64,000 bases of DNA from NCBI GenBank assembly GCA_013076295.1, contig RQOL01000900.1, positions 127,187 through 191,186 on the forward strand. Reading direction: 5' to 3'. Origin of the DNA: Sanderia malayensis (taxonomy: Eukaryota; Cnidaria; Scyphozoa; Semaeostomeae; Pelagiidae). Below the pieces are notes generated by a model that was not told where the DNA came from, did no database searches, and saw only the letters and a list, made by a program, of their open reading frames with translations. The translations under genes and the position numbers were made by a program. Of the stretch, positions 44,801-58,213 are shown piece after piece. Position 1 is the stretch's first letter. Each line of letters begins with the position of its first letter.

Positions 44801-47800
44801 ATGTACCACGTATCTTATTCTATATTTTGCTGGATGGTTACTTCAGGAGAATGATCATAATTTTAAAACATATGATTCTGGTATTCATCTAGTAGTTTGA
44901 GCAAAATGACAAATTATTATTCCAGGGGGATTATCCAAAGTGTTGAAATGAGCTTTATCCGTAAGTGAAACGAATGATATGGCACAAAAATATTACCTTG
45001 AGATACTGTTTTCCTAATGATATGGGTAAATTCTCGATTTTTCTTCGATTCCAAAAGGCAGTATGTTGAGTCAGAGTGTCCTTGCGAGCTAATAACCAAT
45101 AAAGAAAATAACCAATAACGAATTTACTCTTTCTTGGCCGCGTATAGTGTAGAGTAAAATTATTGGCCATGAATACAAATTATTAAATTCTGATTGCTAT
45201 ACCCGAAGCATTCATATTCTTTGTTGTAATTCCGCACTTTGCAAAGTATGAAAAAAACTGCTCCATGCTCTCTCCGGTTGACAATGCTGCTTTCTCCTGA
45301 TAAGATCCTCCCCAAACAAGCTTGGCAGGGTAACAATAAAAGCACTTTGAAATGACAGGTATATTTGTACATCACATCAATGTACCAAATTATACTAAAA
45401 GTAGCATATAAGCCATTAGAGTGTAGAGTACCTGACAATCCAATGAATGTGCTTTTGCATGCATCACCGAGAGTGCTTTTGACGAGTTCAATAAATTGGA
45501 GAACTCCGGTAATTTCCTTACGACGCGCTCCAGCCACGGCCAGTATTTGCACATGATGTCTTGCCATATGAACTGCATGTTCAATGTCTCGGAGAGTAGT
45601 TTATGGAGGTACAGGGCATATCCATACTGTTCACCTGCAAACATATTTACAGCTTTTAAAGCCAAGACATGTCGACACCCTGCTACTACAAGCTCAGTCT
45701 CATCTAACGTAGAAAAATTTGCTTGCGATCGAGACCTTGCTGCTTGCCAGTACGAAGCACCACAAAGTTTGTCATCAGCATAATCCTGTAAAAATTTAAC
45801 AACGGACGGATAATTACTACAATAATTAGTATACTGCAGTCTAGTAGTTTCGTGGAGTAGCTCCATTTCAGTGTCAAGATTATTCATACTATTAAAGTAA
45901 AAACTGAGGCTCACCTGACTACCCATCTTGTCATAAAGATTTTTCATATGTGCCTGAACATGATCATCTGGCGCAATAAATATATCACCATATAGCGATT
46001 CTTCTTGTCCCCTTAAAAATAACATTTATGGTTCGGATATTTTGCATTAGCATGCGGTTGCACCATGAGCTTGAATTATTGCCAGACTCGCAATCTTACC
46101 TGGGTACTTTCTTGAACCTGTATGTTTTGCGATGTCCATCTACATGAATAGAATGACAGTTCCTGTCGCAAACTGGACAAACAAAGCTACTCTCTTCAAT
46201 CTGAGCATCTAAACGGTACTTGCATGCAATCCATTCTCTGAATGATTTCCCAAATGATGTAGCATTTATCACACAACCCTGAGAAGGAGATGAATCGGTC
46301 TTCAAAATTATGCACAAACAAGCAAATTCTTTTTAAAAAGAATAAACGTTATTCAAATTTGTCCTAATTTTTTGGTGCCACATTCCAAACTTTTCAAAAA
46401 GGATGACAATGATGTACCAGGGGAATTGTTGCTTACTTCTTCCCAAAACTCAAGCAATTCAGTTGCATAAAAAATGTCGACTTCTGTGGACTGGCTGGTC
46501 AATAGCCCGATACTATCATCGCAACTTGTGATGAACCAACAGAAACATATGTACAATTAGTGCATTGAAAAAACACATCATTAAATTCAAATCGACCTAA
46601 AGTGGAAGAAGTTAGAATTAGCTTCAGTTTTGTTTATATATGTAGATTACGAAGTGCTATTTATGTGCATTGTTTACTGTGCTTTGAGACAAACAAAGTA
46701 TGCAATGAGGTATCGAAAATTAAAATTAACCATTCAACGTGATCCCTGTGATCACTTGTTGAACGCAATTTCAAGCAATGGTTCCATCACTCTTGCAAAC
46801 TGGGCATGCTGTTGGTCAAATCACTGGAAGACATCTCTCTGTGGAAAGAAACATTTGTTCAACTAGTAGCTAAAAGAATAGGTCAATAACCTGACTTAAA
46901 GGAATATGAAGAATTGTGTTACCAATAGTGATGATATTGGAGTCGAAGACTGTTTCGTTATTCCTTATTCCTTCATAAAAGCCATTTATCCATACGTTGC
47001 GATTATGAAATGGACACTTGTTATGCAAAATGCCATCACACTCAGAGCAGAGAAACTTCCTACACTCTTGACACTTTATGACAGCCTCATTTAGATTACA
47101 TTTACAACAAACTGCATGTTTTTCTGGAATAGAATTTCTTAAAAGCAAAGCATGAAATAGGTCATTTCTTGCATTTGCCCAATTTCCCTCAAGATTTACT
47201 TTTCTTCTTTCCCAGGCAGTTTTTTCCATTTTAAATGGAATATCTTTCTCAATTTCATCCAGCATTGTCAGAAATTCTGGAGAATATTCTCTCTCTGACT
47301 CCATAAAATCTGCAAAACACAAACCTCTGTTACTAATATATTTTGCATGATGCAATAAAAGCGTTATCCAAATTCGACTACTTCTCACCATCATCTATTG
47401 AATTGGGCTCCACTTGATAATCAGGCAAATCATATGTGCTTGATGATGATGCAACTGCTGGACCTTGGTAAAAACAAATTCCTTGTAAATCTAGTAGTTG
47501 ATCTGAACAGCAGAATCAATTCAAATCTCTATAGAATTTTATTAAATAACAAAAGAGCATACCTGCATTAGATTTTAAAGCTTTTACCACCTTTTTCTTC
47601 TTTGGATATGTTTTCGTGCTTTCGACTTCATATTTACCGGTCAAACAGTCCTTATTTTGCTGGTAAACCTTTATTTTTTTACTCTTTCTTGAAATGCCAA
47701 GGGAAGGAATATCATCAAGGTCTGCCAGTGCTTCTTCAAGAGAACCCTGCTTCTTTTGTTTACGCTTAGTTTTTTCCTTTTCAAGAAAAAGAAAGGCCAT

Positions 47801-47812
47801 TCATTGCCACAA
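41870..47812 (-). CDS. KDZ (Kyakuja-Dileera-Zisupton) transposase, multi-exon, copy 2
   Basis: This minus-strand gene is read from high to low coordinates. Exon 47,571-47,8xx: basic start (EKEKTKRKQKKQGSLEEALA), donor CAG|GTATGC. Exon 47,389-47,502: DQLLDLQGICFYQGPAVASS, bordered by TTCAG and GTGAG. Exon 46,892-47,312: B-box-like CCKCNLNEAVIKCQECRKFL then CSECDG..HNKCPFHNR. Exon about 46,096-46,290: CPVCDRNCHSIHVDGHRKTY RFKK. Exons 45,430-46,010: GCRHVLALKAVNMFAGEQYG, FIWQDIMCKYW and ALSVMHAKAHSLDCQV. Exon about 45,170-45,345: VWGGSYQEKAALSTGESMEQ FF. Later exons (44.99-45.08, 44.45-44.57, 43.07-43.29 kb and the last at 41.88-42.3 kb) are helical and Lys-rich. The DxxC, MHAKAH and STGE blocks fit the KDZ DDE-type core. 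It should cut and paste DNA; terminal repeats were not found. The start codon is uncertain. Confidence 0.75.
43352..43848. mobile_element. Candidate insertion with telomere-like repeats in KDZ intron, copy 2
   Basis: TTAT|GGGCC at the left and GGCCC|TTAT at the right suggest a 4-bp target duplication and 5-bp inverted ends (short, could be chance). The left part holds GTGGCGATCGCCAC (43,367-43,380), a perfect palindrome nested in GGGTGGC/GCCACCC arms. The middle holds a TTAGGG run (43,541-43,632) and the right a CCCTAA-like run (43,738-43,778). Confidence 0.45.
43541..43632 (+). repeat. Interstitial telomere-type (TTAGGG)n, copy 2
   Basis: Nearly identical to 19,301-19,390, including the same variant units. 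Confidence 0.9.
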
Positions 47813-47949
47813 AACATGCTAATATTTTTCTGCATAATAATCATTGCAGAAATAGAAATAGGCAAAAAACAGACATATTTGCATGGCTCAAGCATAATCA
47901 TCCCAATCAATCATACTTTTACAAAATCTTTAACAACAAGCAAAGATTA

Positions 47950-48754
47950 CATCAAATATATATAACAAAAACCATTTGATAATAAGTAAGGCCTCAGAAA
48001 CTTTGCTTACATTGACAGTCAATGCTACATATGCAATTGAAGTTTGTTTTGCTTAGAGATAACCTAATACTTCAATACAAAAATCACAAGAATGAAAAAT
48101 TTCACATTGAATGTGTCATAAAGGCTGCCAGATCTCATATAAACTAAGTTTGATAGAACCAGAACTTGATCTGATCAGTTTTTGTATTGCTCTCAGGATA
48201 ATTTAACTGTCTGGTTGATAAAATAAGTGCAAAAATTAAAATCCCAAATAAACATTACCAGACAAACAATGTATCTTTAAACAACATAACTACAAGGTGG
48301 CATTGACTTTTGGGGTAGATCAAATGTTTCTGAGATTGTTATAGTGTGCATAAACTTACTGATTATTCGTAAAAGTATATACAGTAATTCTATGCAAGAT
48401 TACGTACCAGTGTATTAAATCTCTGGGTAACGGTGCATAGAAATAGGGAGTTAGGCCGACTTATACAAATCACAATTAAATCACCCTACACAAGTAAAAA
48501 GTTGAAGAAGTCATATGAAATAAAAATTGCATAAAGTAGACACCTCTAACCTTGGATGGGACTTCCATTCTTTATGGAAAAGTGTAAAACAGTAAGTGTA
48601 ACATAACAAACTCTACACGCTGCAAAGAAGGCGAACGTCGACCATTAAACAACTGATGAATTGCGTGTCGTGTCGTGCTGGTGCGCAATGATAAAAAAAT
48701 GTCCGTTACGCATCCAAAGTCTGACTGTATTTATTTCTATACTGTATATATAAC
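47950..48754. other. No recognisable feature (copy 2 of 23,700-24,470)
   Basis: Upstream flank of the KDZ gene; AT-rich, no gene seen. Confidence 0.45.
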
Positions 48755-49088
48755 TAGGGGTCATCACTCGCTTCGCTCGTTCGCCTCAGCCCGTCAAGTA
48801 AAAAAAGCTTAATCTGGTTGGCGCGCTTCGCGCGCTGCATTCGCTCCCGCTCATGCCAATACATACATACATACCTACATACATACATACATACATACAT
48901 ACATACATACATACCTACATACATACCTACATACATACATACATACCTACATACATACCTACATACATACATACATACCTTCATACATACATACCTACAT
49001 ACATACATACATACATACATACATACATACATACATACATACATACATACATACATACCTACATACATACATACCTACATACATACAC
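48755..49088. repeat. GC-rich head plus ACAT microsatellite, copy 2a
   Basis: Second copy of 24,473-24,808. It has CGCGCTTCGCGCGC where copy 1a has CGCGCTTCGTGCGC. Confidence 0.85.
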
Positions 49089-49094
49089 ACTGGT

Positions 49095-50099
49095 GTCTTT
49101 GCTCGCTTGCCACAGCCCGTCAAGTAAAAAATGCTTAATCTGGTTGGCGCACTTCGTGCGCTGCATTCGCTACCGCTCATGCCTCTTTCAACCCCACGTA
49201 CAATAAATTAGCTCGCTGCGCTCGCCTGTTTATCTATTATCAAGAAACATTGACTGATAGGGCGCACTTCGTGCGCTGCATTCGCTTGTGCTCATGCCTC
49301 TTTCAACCCCACCTACAATAAATTAGCTCGCTGCGCTCGCCTGTTTATCTATTATCAAGAAACATTGACTGATAGGGCGCACTTCGTGCGCTGCATTCGC
49401 TTGCGCTCATGCCTCTTTCAACCCCACGTACAATAGATTAGCTCGCTGCGCTCGCCTGTTTATCTATTATCAAGAAACATTGACTGATAGGGCGCATTTC
49501 GTGTGCTGCATTCGCTTGCGCTCATGCCTCTTTCAACCCCACGTACAATAGATTAGCTCGCTGTGCTCGCCTGTTTATCTATTATCAAGAAACATTGACT
49601 GATAGGGCGCACTTCGTGCGCTGCATTCGCTTGCGCTCATCCCTCTTTCAACCCGACGTACAATAGATTAGCTCGCTGTGCTCGCCTTTTTATCTATTAT
49701 CAAGAAACATTGACTGATAGGGCGCACTTCGTGCGCTGCATTCAATTACGCTCATGCCCCTTTCAACCCCACGTACAATAAATTAGCTCGCTGCGCTCGC
49801 CTGTTGATCTATTATCAAGAAACATTGACTGATAGGGCGCACTTCGTGCGCTGCATTCGCTTGCGCTCATGCCTCTTTCAACCCCACGTACAATAGATTA
49901 GCTCGTTGCGCTCGCCTGTTTATCTATTATCAAGAAACATTGACTGATAGGGCGCACTTCGTGCGCTGCATTCGCTTGCGCTCATGCCTCTTTCAACCCC
50001 ACGTACAATAGATTAGCTCGCTGTGCTCGCCTGTCTATCTATTATCAAGAAACATTGACTGATAGGGCACACTTCGTGCGCTGCATTCGCTTGCGCTCG
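49095..50099. repeat. 115-bp satellite array, 8 units (copy 2)
   Basis: TTTCAACCC starts at 49,186, 49,301 and every 115 bp to 49,991. Exactly four units (460 bp) fewer than copy 1; the missing part is one of the two identical four-unit blocks. Confidence 0.95.
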
Positions 50100-50431
50100 A
50101 AGTGTAACTATGATTGGGCCCATTTTTCATAATCTCTAAGGATTTGTGGGGTTATATGAATGTCCTAGAGTAGTTTCCAGGCCTTTGAAGCTGGTCTGTG
50201 TTTTGTGTAATAACGAACACATTTTGGCTTTTGGACAAATTTTGCAATAAATAAAAATTTATGTTTGTGACCTCCTTTCCACAGTGATAACAATGAACAC
50301 ACTAGGAATAAAATAAAAGAAATCAAAGCCCATTGTGCTAAATCAAAGAAGGAAGGATCTTCTGACCTTACCAAACCACCCCAACAAACAGCATCCTCTC
50401 CATTCCAAACTATATCTTTATAATTGAGTAG

Positions 50432-50934
50432 TTAAAGTTTGGGCATTCTGAGTTGATTTATTTTACAGAAAGACGTGTTTTTTTGTCTCGTTTGGCTAGG
50501 CCAGGCTAAGAAAACATAGCAACTTGAGAGCTCACCACCAACAAAAACTCTTTGAGATCTATGATTCAACTGGGATTTGAACCACTCAAGGGGGACACCT
50601 CTAATACCATAACATTCAAGTTTGCGCAATAGTATATTATGGTCAACAGTGTAAAAGGCTTTAGCAGAGTCTAGCAATACGCAACAGGAAAATTTCTCAG
50701 CTTCAATTGCTTCCATTAGCTTAGCACAAACGTCAAAAATTGCCAGAGAAGTATATATTTTTCTTTTCAAACCCAAATTGATGAGGAAACAAGATCTTTT
50801 GTTTTTTTCGAGAAAGCTAATAAGTCGAACATAAGTTTCTCATAAATTTTATTTACTAAAGGCAACAAAGATATTTGACAATAATTACAAACATCATGGA
50901 GATTTAGTATCGAATCGTCAAAGTTATTCAAGAG
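50432..50934 (-). pseudogene. LINE reverse transcriptase fragment, copy 2
   Basis: Duplicate of 26,636-27,107 with one extra T in homopolymers near 50,480 and 50,800, shifting the frame. Same LLDSAKAFYTVDHNILLRK block. Confidence 0.8.
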
Positions 50935-52626
50935 TTAAAAAATTTCAGTACTGGGTTTCTAAAACCATGAAAGCTCAAAACTATGAGACCTAAAATTGGA
51001 AGGAGAAATTGCCGTTATAAAAATTAATTATAAACAATAATCAGTTTTGTCCTGAATGTAAAATAAACAATTTACTTACAGAACATGTTCATCCCATCCC
51101 ACAACTGAACACTTTTAAAGCTTGAAAGGAGAATGTCTACCCAGATTAGTTTAATTTTAACAAATAAATTCTAAACAATGTATTTTTATTGATCTAGTGT
51201 AGCTTAATGAATATTCATATGTAATAGGTCCGTTGAAATTCATAAGTTAGCTAGAAACTTCGGCTGCCATTTTCCAAACACCTAATTTTGTCATAATTTT
51301 TGCTGCATCAATGATTACACTACAAAATTGACTAAGCTTCCCTGAAAAAAACTGTTCTCACTGGCTTTCATGTTTTGCAAGTTTCGAAGTTTCAAAGTTT
51401 TTTGCTGCTCTTGTTTTACCTGAACATGAGCAATTCGCTCGATAATATGCCCAGGAGTTAAAAAAAGACCCTCTTATTAAATTTCGGACAAGCATTAATC
51501 CCAAAAAATTCCAAATTGTCACAAAGAAAACTAAATTGTAGACGAAACAAATTGGCGTTGAGGCAAGAGCGACGCTAATTATGTCATATTTACCCTGATG
51601 TTTTAACTTCGTGTAATGTTTCTGCCTAATTACACGAAATAAATTCACACAAAATCAGCAGGTACGTACCAGGGCCATGCATAGAGATAAGATATATAAT
51701 ACACTAGAGAGCTAACTCCTATTGTTTCGGTCAAAGCGAGATTGATACTTTGTGCGCCATCTTTTTGACAGTATAAGTTGCGGAAACATTCAAGGCAAGG
51801 CTGACGTAAAGTTTCAATATAAAGCTTCTAGCGTGATTCAAAAAGTAAATTCGAAAGATTTTACCAGTTTCTAAATAAGTATGTCTGTAGAAACCTCTCT
51901 ATTCATTAGGTATGTTAGGATTGCTCTGTTCCAATACTCATGAACAAAAATTGTTATGTTTATGTTTTATGTCTCTTCTGTTTTTATGGGACAGGGTTCT
52001 CCATGCCGTGCCACTCCACTACTTCTAGTTCTAAGCTTACATACTAAAATAAAACAAAAATACTGTACCTTCCACCATGTCCAGACGTTCAAAATGAGTG
52101 AAAAGGTCTCTCCTTTACCATTCGCTGCTTCTCAGTTTTTAATTTTTACTGGATCATATAAAAAATTCATATTTTTCCCTATGTGATACCCGTCAAAAGC
52201 GAATGGGGTTGGCTCAGAGTGCCAGAACATGGGTGAGCGAGAATTATGGGCGAGTGACGTTGCCAGAATATGGGCGAGTTCTTTATTTCTCGTTTTTTTT
52301 TGTATTGAACCTTTCTAAAAACACTTGTGGAACGTCAGGAAGGTCGTGTTTAAGGTTTTTTGCAAATTATTAACTAAATATATTCACTGCAAGTAAGCTT
52401 TTAACTCATTTTCTAACCTCTCAGCAACTTGTAATATTTAAGCCACATATTCTATGCAATAACAACAATATTTATTCCAAATTAGATGATAAGAGCACAT
52501 GTGTGTAAAGTTTAGTATATTCATTTTTTTAAAGGAACCTGTGGAAAATTCTCATACAAGAGTTTCTTAGCGTTCACACTATTTATATTACGAAATGTTT
52601 CTTAGCAAGGTTCTTGACAACAAAAA

Positions 52627-52792
52627 CTAATTTTCCTGAAAGGGCTACTCTCACCATATTTTTTAAATTCATTTCTGGGTAGTTTTTGACATAAAAACAG
52701 GTATTGCAGTTTTTAAATTTTGAAATTCGCTCATTAACACCTCTTTTCACGGCTCCAAAAGTGCGACTTTCAGCCATTTCTGGAAAATGTCG
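52627..52792 (-). repeat. Dispersed repeat IR, minus-oriented member, copy 2
   Basis: Second copy of 28,800-28,965. The minus-strand frame is open here for 83 codons (ESRTFGAVKRGVNERISKFK). Confidence 0.7.
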
Positions 52793-53302
52793 CGCAACAT
52801 GAAACGATCTGGGCCGAGGTTGTGTGATGTACATGCTGGAACGGAATCAACTTCTCTTTTTGGCTTCAGTATGGAAAAAAAACGTCGCGTCCGTATGTCT
52901 TCTCAAACCATTTCAACGCCATCATTACAAAGCTTATTGACATCTACCCATGTGTTTTTCTTTAATTTTCGGCATTTTTCATGTCTGAAAATTGATCTCC
53001 CAACGTTGTTGGGAAGATGAAGATGGCCATCCTTTGTTTCAGTCCTTTGTTTCAACGGTTTTGTTTTACCAATCAAAACATTCCCATTTCTGCGCAATTG
53101 CCCATTTTTCAGTAATGACGTAATGCAAGTTTTGAAACTAGCCAATCAAAACTGCCAACCCAGATTAATCTCAGTTCACAAGTGATCACGGAAGCTCCAT
53201 TTCACTTCCGTGATTGTGCTCAAATTTGTCTGTAGACGAAGCAACATAGCAAAAACACTATGTTGCGGTGCAGCAGTGCAGCGCAGCTTTTTATAATTAA
53301 CT

Positions 53303-54191
53303 AGGGGTCTTCACTCGCTTCGCTCGTTCGCCCCAGCCCGTCAAGTAAAAAAAGCTTAATCTGGTTGGCGCGCTTCGCGCGCTGCATTCGCTACCGCTCA
53401 TGCCCATACATACATACATACATACATACATACATACATACATACATACATACATACATACATACCTACATACATACATACATACATACATACATACATA
53501 CATACATACATACTACATACATACCCTACATACATACCCTACAATACATACCCTACAATACATACCCCACAATACATACCCTACAATACATACCCTACAA
53601 TACATACAATACAACACATACCCTACAATACATACCCCAAAATACATACCCTACAATACAAACCCTACAATACATACCCTACAATACATACCCTACAATA
53701 CATACCCTACAATACAAACCCTACAATACATGCCCTACAATACATACCCTACAATACATACCCTACAATACATACCCTACAATACATACCCTACAATACA
53801 AACCCTACAATACATACCCTACAATACATACCCTACATACATACCCTAAAATACATACCCTAAAATACATACCCTACATACATACCCTACAATACATACC
53901 CTAAAATACATACCCCACAATACATACCCTACAATACATACCCTACAATACATACCCTACAATACATACCCTACAATACATACCCTACTATATATACCCT
54001 ACAATACATACCCTACAATACATACCCTACAATACATACCCTACAATACATACACTACAATACATGCCCTACAATACATACCCTACAATACATACCCTAC
54101 AATACATGCCCTACAATACATACCCTACAATACATACCATACAATACATACCCTACAATACATACCCTACTATACATACCCTACAATACAT
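53303..54191. repeat. GC-rich head plus ACAT and 14-bp microsatellite, copy 2b
   Basis: Base-for-base equivalent of 29,474-30,366, including the rare variant units. Confidence 0.9.
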
Positions 54192-55911
54192 ATTACGACG
54201 CAACATTTCTAAAGAAAGTAAAGGTGGGAGGTCGAATCTTCCCCCCTGCCAAGCGACCGCCCCGCGTCCACGCTGCCCCCCTGAAAGCTGTTTCTGAAAG
54301 TTAATAGCTTCAGTGTGAAGTTTGAAAAAAAAGGTGCTTTCAAAAATTTAATCCATCCTGGAAAATTTAAACTCAATCTGTAATAAAAATTATATCAAAC
54401 TGTAGCTAAGGAAACAGCGAACACGTTGCAAGTAGTCTCATCTCTTAAATAAGTAGTACTGAATTCTTAGAGACCATTTGGTGGAAGTGGTTTGAATGAA
54501 ATTTCGGAGCCGTGCAAAGAGCAAAACCTTTGAACACACTTTAGCAAGTAAAAATAGTATTTACCGTGGCAAATAGTGACCCAGTTGAACTAAAAAAACA
54601 CCAACATGAAGGTAATATGTTGGGAAACAATTATCGAAAGTGTTTGGGTAAAAAATAATCAATTGTGGCAGGCTGAAATTGAATTTTCCCAAATGCAAAA
54701 ACAACGCGTGTTGCGTGAACAATTGCTCCTTCCCGAGTGAAAAGCAACTTTGTTGGAAATCGTAAAAAACAAAAAAAAAACAAAAAAAACAACACATTAT
54801 TTTAGTTGTGGTATCAGACAACACTTGTCAAAAATTTAAATGGGGAAAATCGTGCAAATAGGGCCGGAAAAATTCAAAACTTTGACCATGGCCTAAACGT
54901 TGTTAGCATGCCGAAGCAACAATGGCGGTCGCCTACTACAAAACCCACAACTATTTCATTCAAAAAACAAAACAAAGCTATCACCTGTGTTCTCTATTGT
55001 TTCCTGCAACTCTCCAGGGGTCTTTCAAACAATTAAGAGCTCTTTACAAAGATAATTCAGCTGGTAAAACACTTTGAAAGGCGCCCACCTCACTTTTTGT
55101 GTACAAAACAAAAACACGCGTCTTCTCCAAAAATACCTGCTGCCTGCCGAGGGCAAATTTGCATGATAACGAAAAACGCGTCACTGTTCACGTGAAGTTG
55201 CGAAAGAGCCAATCAAATTGCAGGAAAAGGCGAAACGGGTCACGTGAAGAGCGAATACTCTTTTCGAAAATGGAGTCGGGGACGCGAATTTGGAAGTTTC
55301 GCCAGCGTAAACTGTCGTTTTTTCGTGATAGCACAATTAGTGGAGTAATTAATAGAATAACTCAAAAATTCTTTTAAAATAGGCTTCCAAAAATAGATAA
55401 CTTTTGCCTACTCCAGAAACGGAGCCTTTCCATGCAAGTGCCAACCTTTTGCGACCCCATTGAAAAAAGCCTTATTGATCACCGATTCGCCGTTTCGTCC
55501 CATTGTTTTGAGGCGTTCGACCTATTGTTTCGGGTCGAATCTATTGTTTTAGGCAGAGTTTCGCCACCGTCACGTGACATCGCAGAATAGTAATATTAGA
55601 TGTATTTTTTGATTGACAGCTAAAATATGTAACACCACATGATTTGGGTGTGGAATTTGTTTTGTAAGATTTTAGAGTTGGAGTATAGTCGTGTTCTATG
55701 TTATGTGATTCGATTGAGATTTGATTAAAGAAAAGGTTGTTTTACGTATGTGATTGTTCCTCATTGTATAAAAGAACTGGAAAGGGGGAAAGAGTTCTCC
55801 AACACACCATTCCGTGTTATCTGTTTCGTACAATCAAATAGCGATACTCTCTGCTCTGAAGAATTGTTGATTCTCAAAAGAAAACAAAATTTGATACTCC
55901 TCACTGAATTA

Positions 55912-56709
55912 CAGGGTGGCCCAGAAAAAATTAACCCCCCCCCCTAGCAAAATAATTCGTAAACAATATTTCTGAAGTAGCAATTTCATGAAATTCATGC
56001 TTCCAGTTATTCCACTTAAGTGCGATATTTGTGTAAATTTGGTGCTGGTAGAGTTTATTATCTCTGAGTAAATGTACTCTCAAACTTAAGCATCCAAAAA
56101 CACACTGTTTGGAAACATGTAACTTTATATTGACGCAACAAAGCACGAAAAACTTTAACAAATAATTCTATCAGTCACATAAGATGTTCAAAATGTCAAA
56201 TACATTAATGGCCCTGACAATTTTCCGTTGGGATAGTGATTCCCATCCATGCACTATGCACGACCACTACCCACTCTTCTCTCTCAATATTACCGGTCTC
56301 GTCAATTTCCCTAACCAATTTGGCAACGCCACTCATAGTCCAGTTCTTGTTCGGGAACTCTGATAAGATTCTTGTTCTTCCCCATCCTTTTCCTATTCTT
56401 AAATTCTTTATAAGATGCTTTGCTTATATTCTACTGACATTGCAGGCATTTTCCTTTACGTTAATTTTTGCTTTGCTTGCTCGCTGACGTGATGAAATTT
56501 CAATTTCCCGCCAAAACAGCGGGTTTTTGTATGTCACGAATTTAACGCCTCATTGTGCCTAGATGAAAGCTCTAAACGTCAAGATATTGCTACACGTTAA
56601 TACACTTGAATTGAATATTATCTGGTATAAATTTTATTGAATTCATTTTTGAGAAAAAATATCTATAAATTATTTTGTATGGGGGGTTACTTTTTTCTAG
56701 GCCACCCTC
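55912..56709. mobile_element. MITE, Tc1/mariner-like, copy 2
   Basis: Same TIRs and TA flanks (55,910-55,911 and 56,710-56,711) as 32,087-32,882. It differs by one C in the poly-C tract and one T near 56,320. Confidence 0.85.
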
Positions 56710-58067
56710 TACTTTCATTAGCCTTTTTATACACTACATATAATGTACATAAATGTTGTTCTGTTCAGGAAATGATATGTTTGGAATTGTTTTGTTCAAA
56801 GATTGTGTTTCATTTGGTTCAGCTGAATTCCAGTTTTGTTTTTACCGTGTAGTCTGGTTTGTGCACAGAATCTGTTTTAAGATAATGTGTAATATATTTG
56901 TTCTGCACTAATAATTCCAGTTATATTGAAACTTCTGTTAGAGTGCTCCTTGATGTTGTTCAGATTTGTTCGTAACTTAGGCCCGCGCTCGATCATGCGA
57001 CCCTAGCTTGAGGGCTTAGCTAAAGTTTGTGGCCCAAGCATCTGTCCAGGCCTACTTTTGGCAAAGGTACTCACTGCTCCGGAGGTTTTCTTAATATTCC
57101 AAGAATTGAAAGAATAATTTTCCAGTTGAAAACTTCAGCACAAAGATGCCACCAAAAGTTTGGCTCCATAGCTTAGCTTCAAGGATTTCCTCCATTGCGG
57201 TGAAATCTGAGTGATTTTCAGAAAGCGTTCGTGCGGTTGCACAGAAATGGGAATTTCTGAACAACCTGAAAACGGACGATTTTCATCTCCCCAACAAAAA
57301 GCTGATGTAGTGACAATGGATTTTTCCAGTATTCACACGCCTCAAGTTGTTATCTGTTTATTACTCAACCTCTTTGTTCTGGGTTTTAGCAAGATAATTA
57401 TGGATAATTTTTGTATTTACTACTTGGAATTTGTCAAAGATATTGAAATGCTAAAGTGATGCGCTGTTAAAAAGTTGCTCAAATTGAAATTGTTTGGTTG
57501 TTTGGTAAATCTTATAAATGCATAGATAAGAGCTCACCAATTTTCCATACTAACAATTCTATCGCAAAATTGTTGAAAGAGAGCTTGCCCCTCTTCAATT
57601 AAATAGATTTCGTTTTCATATTATTGTTTAAACCATCCCGCACCACTGAAGACTGTATGTTTGACATGTTAAGTTCTTACTACAGGTCTCAAGTTGACAG
57701 CAGCTTTCATTAGCTGATACTGATGACCTGTATAAATATAATTAAAAAAAAAATGCGACGGTCGCTCGAGACTGCGACGTTGAGGTAAAAAAAACCGCCG
57801 GCTTACAGCACAAGCGTGAGCAAATCATCCTCATTTTTGTGAAAAAACTCACGCCCTTCATGATAAACAAGGCATCCACAGATTCCTTAGATCCTGATCT
57901 AGTGCGTGGCACGATTTAATTTTTTAGATACGACTTGGTTTTGACTATAGATATGCAAAACGTTGAATTTTCGTCCGAGCTTTTGTACCGAACACAATAA
58001 AATAAATTTCATGCGTTCCGGCATGTACGTCATACCCGCCTCACCCCAGTTTTCTTTTTGCCCGACT

Positions 58068-58213
58068 TTTTTCTGAAAATCGCACATTTGGAGCCGTGAA
58101 AAGAGGTGTTAATGAGCGGATTTCGAAATTTAAAGAGTTCAGTACCTGTTTTTACGTCAAAAACTACCCAGAAATGAAGTAAAAAAATATAGTGAGAGTA
58201 CCCCTTTAAAGAA
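58068..58213 (+). repeat. Dispersed repeat IR, plus-oriented member, copy 2
   Basis: Second copy of 34,240-34,385. Confidence 0.7.
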
